Assembly (NCBI GenBank): GCA_036346375.1
Contig: CM070512.1
Location: forward strand, 45,300,673-45,364,672
Reading direction: 5' to 3'
Source: Guadua angustifolia
Taxonomy: Eukaryota > Streptophyta > Magnoliopsida > Poales > Poaceae
DNA: 64,000 nt
Shown: in pieces, positions 59,311-64,000 of the stretch
Layout of the letters: every line of letters starts with the position of its first letter
How positions within the stretch are numbered: position 1 is the stretch's first letter
Position numbers and translations under genes: made by a program
The notes under the pieces: generated by a model
The model's input: only the letters and a program-made list of their open reading frames with translations
Databases searched by the model: none
What the model was told of the DNA's origin: nothing

Positions 59311-59574
59311 GTTCGGTGACTTCGCGGGATGCCCGCATGTCGAGGGTTCCATGCAAAGGCGCCCCGACATGCGAGGAAGTCGACGAGCGCGCCTTCCTAT
59401 TTGGCGGAGCGTGTTCGGCGCGCACGGTCTTGGTCGGATCTTCGGATCGACCACCACCTCCTTCAGATCCTCGGCGGACTTGAAGGATCCTGACCGACTT
59501 GCCGGAGTCGGGCGGACTCGAGGTCTCTTCCCGAGATTCTCGAGCTCTACGGACGAATGATCGCCGACGCCAAC

Positions 59575-60075
59575 TCACAACCGCTTTTCGCAGCTTGTAA
59601 GCGAAGCCGAAGGATGCGCCACGGTGATGACTCGCAGCCCCGAGATCTTCGCTTGAGGTAGTGTAGTTGGGGATTGCCATGAACTTGGCGAACATGGCCT
59701 CCCATTATGGCGTGATAGGAGCCAGAAACCCCACGACCTCAAAGGTGAGGGTCTCGTGCGGAAGTTGGCCCGGTTCCCAAAAGTCACGCGCGATCGACCG
59801 CCCGAGTGGATGGGCTTGCGCACTGTGACGATGTCGGAAAGGCGCCTTGCTCTCGGCCGGAGACTTGAGCGAGGATCCCAGAGATCGAAGGTCTCAACAT
59901 ACGTGATGTTGAGACTATCGCCGCCATCCATGAGCACCTTGGAGAGGCGCTTCGTTCCGGCAATGGGGGCCACCACCGTGAGGGTATCTCCTCAAAAGCG
60001 GACGGATCGGGTGATCATCCGGTTGAAGGTGATCGGTGACTCGACCACCGGCGAACTTGGGCACAGCTGAGCCGC
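59575..60075 (-). pseudogene. Gypsy aspartic protease remnant
   Basis: MVAPIAGTKRLSKVLMDGGDSLNITYVETFD (59976 down) carries the protease active-site region as MDGGDSLNI, the plant gypsy form of D-S/T-G. FMAIPNYTT near 59680 corresponds to the FMAVPHYTYL segment of the other gypsy fragment at 14590. A frame break follows PRSSLRP. Confidence 0.75.
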
Positions 60076-60199
60076 CGTGGACTTCGCGAATGCAAGCTGG
60101 CCGACGTTTGTCGGCGAGCTCATCGGTCCGCCAAAGATCATGAGGCACCATCGGGTTCCGGAATTTTTCGCCGCTTTCTTGGGCTCGCAGATTCGATGT

Positions 60200-62040
60200 C
60201 GAAGTCGCGCTTTTCCCTTTACCCGCGGCGGAGGTTCCGGAGATGAAACGCTTCAGGTTTCGCAGCCCCGACTTGTGTTTGACGGGTACCCATGATGCGG
60301 ACATGGGCTGTCCATCGCTTTTTCAAATGGTCGGGTCCCGACGCTACCGCCGCTAAGGGCGGTGGCGGGTTGTCACGCGACCACAGGTCTCTCGCGCCCC
60401 GCTTCTTCCGCTTTTTTGTCGAAGCGGCCGAGGTAGCATCGGCCGGGGCGGCCTCGCTTGGCCTTCCCCTTATCAAAGATATTCCCAACAGCCTCACGGA
60501 GGCGTGGTTGGTGGCAATGTCGAGGAGCCCTTGGTGGTCCTAGGCTTGGTGCAGGCCATTTATGCACCGTGGCTTTCAACGAGGTGTCAGATGAACGCCC
60601 GGACAACATCGGGTCTGGCCATGTCGGGAGCTCACATTGTTGGGAGAATCACGGATGTAATCCCGAGAGATTCCCACGCCGCTTTTGCTTTTGAGATCAC
60701 AGAGTTCCTGTATGCTTTAGGTGCCCCGAAGTTACCGACGAAGACGCTTTTAGGTTGGCCCAGCTCGATGGTGTTCGCGGCAAATACTCGAGCCATGCTC
60801 GCGTAATCCGCGAGGTAAAGGGAGGTATCGGATGACGAAGAGATCGTCTGCGGGCGCCCGCCCGCATGCGAGCCGAAGTCTTTAACTGCACACCGGGTTC
60901 GTGGCCCCGCAGTACTTGGTTATGTTGGTAGGGCCCTGAATCGCGGGAAGTTCGCGGTGGATTTCGGCCAACGCGCGCCCCGCCGCCGAGGCTCGGCCAT
61001 TGATGGTAGCTGCCGCTATCCGCTGCCCAGATCGACCGCTCCACATCCATCTTCTTCCGCCCTACGGTGCTAACGCTAATGCGGTTGCCGTATTCGCAAG
61101 GCCGGTGCGAGAGGCCTGGGTCGCCGGGCGGCGCTGCATACCGGCCCCGGCTGTCCGGCGGCCGCGCTGGTCAGTGATCGGAAGAAACCCCGAGCGAATG
61201 AGACGGAAGGTCAGACATGCCGGATGGCAAGACGCTCTACCACCGGTGGTTCTCGTAGGTGGCCTTAGCCCCTGTGTCCTCTCGCTCGGGGATGCCGCTG
61301 GCAGCATTGCCGCTGGCGCGACATTCGGCCGGGCGCGAGGGATGTACTCAGAGGTCGCGGCGATCCTCGCCACCGCCGTTGAATCCTATCGCGCGCAAGA
61401 CAAAGTGCAGCAAAAGCGTGAAGGCCCGTGCTTGTTTTGCTCCAGATCGCCCGAGCTTGACAAGCTCACCTCTTGAGCCTCCGGTACCACCGCCAGCCGG
61501 AGTCTCAGACGGCGGGCTTGGAGAGCCTCGTGTGCTGCTGGATTTCGCCTGCGTGCTCAAGGCACACGGGCGGCGGTGTTCTCGGATCGACGGAGGTGGT
61601 GGTCGGGGCGTCTGCCCCACCATGTTGCACTCGCGAGGGTACAACGTGTTGGAGGTGTGCTCCGCTCTGAGCCGAGTCGAGGCCGAGGAGCTCTCCAAAG
61701 AAGTCGAGACGGAGGTCTGAATGGCCAAGTGAGCCACGAGGTGCGAGCTCATGGGTGATGCTGCGAGATGCGCCAGCAGTCGACGGACCGCTACTAGAGG
61801 TAGCGTGGCGGTGGATCGGACTCCCACCCCGGGTCCACGCAGGTCCCTGCCGAGGTCACCGAGAGTGTGGGCGACGGAGTCCAGTGCTCGAGGCGATGCT
61901 CGTGCCCGAAAGTGGCGGATGAATGCGAACTCTGGCTGACGGTGATGAAGTCGAGGAGCCAAGCGATCCAGCCTCGACGCAGACGCACCATCGCTCGGTG
62001 AAGAAGGCCATCGAGGAGGGAAATGGGAATCCAGAGATCA
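60200..62040 (-). pseudogene. Gypsy gag remnant
   Basis: On the minus strand RAWLEYLPRTPSSWANLK (60800 down) is the conserved retrotransposon gag core; SLRDYIR-type text follows near 60650. A lysine/arginine-rich tail NIFDKGKAKRGRPGRC lies near 60470. The N-terminal part (61962-61348) is Pro/Ser-rich. Several frame changes occur. Gag forms the element's particle. Confidence 0.72.
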
Positions 62041-62087
62041 TGAAGATGACGCCATGAGCCCCTACCCGGGCGCGCTAACCGCTTTGG
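61200..62087. other. Gag leader and primer-binding region
   Basis: The stretch from gag to the 5' LTR has no protein core motif. Sequence directly left of 62088 reads, on the minus strand, CCAAAGCGGTTAGCGCGCCC, then GGGTAGGGGCTC, where the primer site is expected. Confidence 0.4.
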
Positions 62088-63191
62088 TGTTTCAGATAAC
62101 CGCAATGAATTTGTAAGTATAGGGGTTGCGCGTCCCTCTCCTCGAATGGTTAGACCAAAGAAGTCCGGATTTATATCGTTCGGTGAATGTCCCTACTTCC
62201 AGCCAGTGGTGGCGGTTTGAATTGATTCTCGAGCTCGGGGAGCAAATAGAGGTTACAAACGGAGGCTAAGGACAAGCCCTTAGCACTCGCTCGGGGAGAA
62301 GAAATCGGAGGGCTTTCCTAGTTCTCGGCGCCGACCTGTGTCGGAGAACCCCGAGTGATCTAAGGAGGTGCCGCCAGGAGCGAACTCACGTGGGTGCGTG
62401 TGAAGAAAAGAAAATCTATCCCTCCTCCAAGGGCCCCGCCTCCTTTATATAGGCCGAGGGGCAGGTTACACGAGGATTTGAAAAAGAGGTAGGGGAATGC
62501 TACGCCGGGCGTCCTGGTCTTCGGTCATGATGATGGGCGACTCTTCATCCCGGCGACTGGTCTTCGGTCATGATGACCGACAGCTCAAAGACATCCCATA
62601 CGGGTAGACACAACGGCAGGTGCTCCTTTTCGAGGGCGACACCGCCTCTCGAGCGCTGTGCCGATGTCGACGCCTTGAAAAGACAGGTGCAAGTGAATAA
62701 GCCGCCTGGTTGCCTTGGGAAGGGACCATCCGCCTAATGTTACAAGTACGTCTGGTGCAACAGGTGACCTTCGGCGAGATCGGCCGACGGGCAGAGATCG
62801 CGGGCCGAGGCTTATGGGACCCCGGCCTGGTCCCGTTGAGCTCGGTGGTACTTGATGCGGGACATGTCGGAGAGGTGCTCATGAGGCGCTGCCTGGCTCT
62901 GCCGGGGCCGATGGGAGCGTCCGATCCGAGGTTCGCCGAGTAATCAAGGCGGTGACCCTTTGGGGTCTAGGGAGGCCTTTGATGAGGATGTGGCCCAAGC
63001 AGGCCCATTTGGTATCACATTCAATGTCGATTTATAACCCCTTTCAAAGGAGGGACGAGGGCCATGTTGGTTTCACCTTCAGGTTCCTCGCTATTGTCAA
63101 AATTTGACTTCGAGGCTAGATAACCTTGGAGAAATACGATCTTGAAATAGATGTATACTTTTGTGGGGTACCCCGGTATGGGTATTCGTCA
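62088..63191 (-). repeat. 5' LTR of the nested gypsy element
   Basis: Starts TGTTTCAGATAACCGC and ends GGGTATTCGTCA on the plus strand. On the minus strand the sequence just after it, CCAAAGCGGTTAGCGCGCCC, holds the expected place of the primer-binding site; the tRNA was not identified. Confidence 0.92.
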
Positions 63192-64000
63192 AGTCTATTC
63201 TTAAGTCCAATGATATTCAATGTTCCCCAGGTCAGGAGTCTTTAGTTTGCGATGCTTTTCAACACGCAAAGAGTCATCAACTTCCCTATCATACTTCCAT
63301 TCGTGTAACGACTGCACCTCTTGAACTTATTCATTCTGATGTTTGGGGTCCTGCCCTTTCATCCGTGGGAGGCTTTAAGTACTATGTTAGTTTTCTTGAT
63401 GACTATAGTTGTTACAGTTGGGTCTATTTGCTTAAACATAAATCAGATGTTGAACAAGCCTTCTACAATTTTCAGAATCATGTTGAACATCTCTTCAATG
63501 CTAAAGTCCGTATTGTTCTGTCTGATTGGGGCAGTGAGTACCATAAACTTCATCATTATTTTCAAAAGATTGGCATCTTACATCATGTTTCTTGTCCTCA
63601 CACATCGCAGTAAAACAGCATTGCCGAACATAAACATCGCCATATAGTCAAAATCGGCCTTGCACTTCTAACCTATTCTTCTTCTTGTTCGCTTTGGGAC
63701 AAGGCCTTCCTTATCGCCATATCTCATCAACCACATGCCGAGTAGTGTCCTTCATAATGCCACTCCTATCACTCGGCTCCTCAATATTGTGCCCGACTAT
63801 TCTTTTCTTTGCACATTCGACTGTGTGTGCTGGCCTAGCCTTTGCAAATACAATACTCGAAAGCTTGAGTTTCGTTCCAAAATGTGTGTTTTTCTGGGTT
63901 ATAGCTCCATACATAAGGGCTATAAGTGTCTTGATAGGGCTATAGTGTCTATATTTTGCACGATATGATCTTCGATGAAACAATCTTTCCCTTTGCCATG
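63192..64000 (+). pseudogene. Copia integrase, continuing after the nested insertion
   Basis: The frame resumes with SILKSNDIQC, CDAFQHAKSHQLPY (zinc-binding end), PLELIHSDVWGPALSSVGG (first catalytic Asp), VSFLDDYSCYSWVYLLKHK and RIVLSDWGSEYHKL (second Asp). A stop (CPHTSQ*) interrupts the stretch before the catalytic Glu, which appears as NSIAEHKHRH. NATPITRLL, KLEFRSKMCVFLGYSS and HKGYKCLD follow up to the window edge. Integrase inserts the DNA copy; this copy is broken by a stop at 63611 and a shift near 63700. Confidence 0.85.

Larger units (their letters stand above)
44994..63191 (-). mobile_element. Tat-type Ty3-gypsy element with both LTRs and AGTCT target duplication
   Basis: LTRs 44994-46100 (1107 bp) and 62088-63191 (1104 bp) align along their length. 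Both have TG...CA ends and minus-strand TATA motifs (CTATATAAAGG, near 45355 and 62449). AGTCT lies at 44989-44993 and 63192-63196. The order on the minus strand is LTR (right), gag, protease, RT, RNase H, integrase, long 3' noncoding part with a plus-strand accessory ORF, polypurine tract (GGGACCACAGGGGATTCT), LTR (left). With nested LTRs removed, the element is about 12 kb, usual for Tat/RIRE2-like elements. The LTRs differ by substitutions and many short indels, so insertion is not recent. Confidence 0.9.
43507..64000 (+). mobile_element. Ty1-copia element split by a nested gypsy element; runs off the window
   Basis: LTR-like 43507-43625 (TGTTAGCTAG ... GGCAAAACA, 119 bp) is followed by the primer site TGGTATCAGAGCC at 43637-43649. 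Gag and protease follow to 44993. At that point an 18.2-kb gypsy element is inserted, and the coding sequence resumes at 63192. The 3' LTR is outside the window. The LTR start is placed by analogy to the 116-bp LTR of the first copia. Confidence 0.75.

Overview
The window reads as nuclear DNA of a grass (Poaceae), most like Oryza. Reasons: short Stowaway, Tourist and hAT miniature elements in introns and gene flanks, GC-rich first exons, and nested Ty1-copia and Ty3-gypsy LTR retrotransposons. The proteins (a YGGT/YlmG plastid protein, a START lipid-transfer protein, a WNK kinase with an OSR1-like tail) are standard plant families. The species assignment is inference.

Layout. 1-2713 is an A/G-rich repeat with internal tandem units and a possible Helitron 5' end on the minus strand; a Tourist MITE sits in one of two tandem copies, and the other copy is its empty site. 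4332-18179 holds an unrecognised gene of many small exons. One intron contains about 8 kb of retroelement debris: a gypsy LTR piece, a degenerate copia element (7935-12819), a second LTR and a gypsy pol piece. A later intron holds a hAT derivative. 18.2-22.0 kb is AT-rich repeat and intergenic DNA. 22193-22723 encodes an intact YGGT (YlmG-like) protein. 25353-26075 (minus) is a broken lipase-class-3-like gene. 28933-32954 is an intact six-exon START-domain gene (437 aa deduced) with Stowaway MITEs in two introns and downstream. 37685-39946 is a six-exon WNK kinase that needs two single-base corrections to read through.

From 40 kb on the window is almost all nested retrotransposon. A solo LTR (40070-43228, minus) lies 123 bp past the WNK stop. 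A copia element starts at 43507 and runs off the window. It is split in its integrase region by an 18.2-kb Tat-type gypsy element on the minus strand (44994-63191). That element has two LTRs of about 1.1 kb ending in TG/CA and a perfect 5-bp duplication, AGTCT. Three further LTRs lie inside it: a long one (46179-50871), a solo LTR nested in that one (46972-48495, duplication CTAAA), and another solo LTR (53288-54674). The gypsy element also carries an 80-bp tandem array and a plus-strand, TATA-led accessory reading region antisense to its pol.

The two clearly working genes (YGGT, START) have clean frames. The WNK gene and the retroelements show many 1-3 base losses with otherwise well-kept protein similarity. 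That could be real decay or residual consensus error in the assembly, so their pseudogene status should be read with this in mind.
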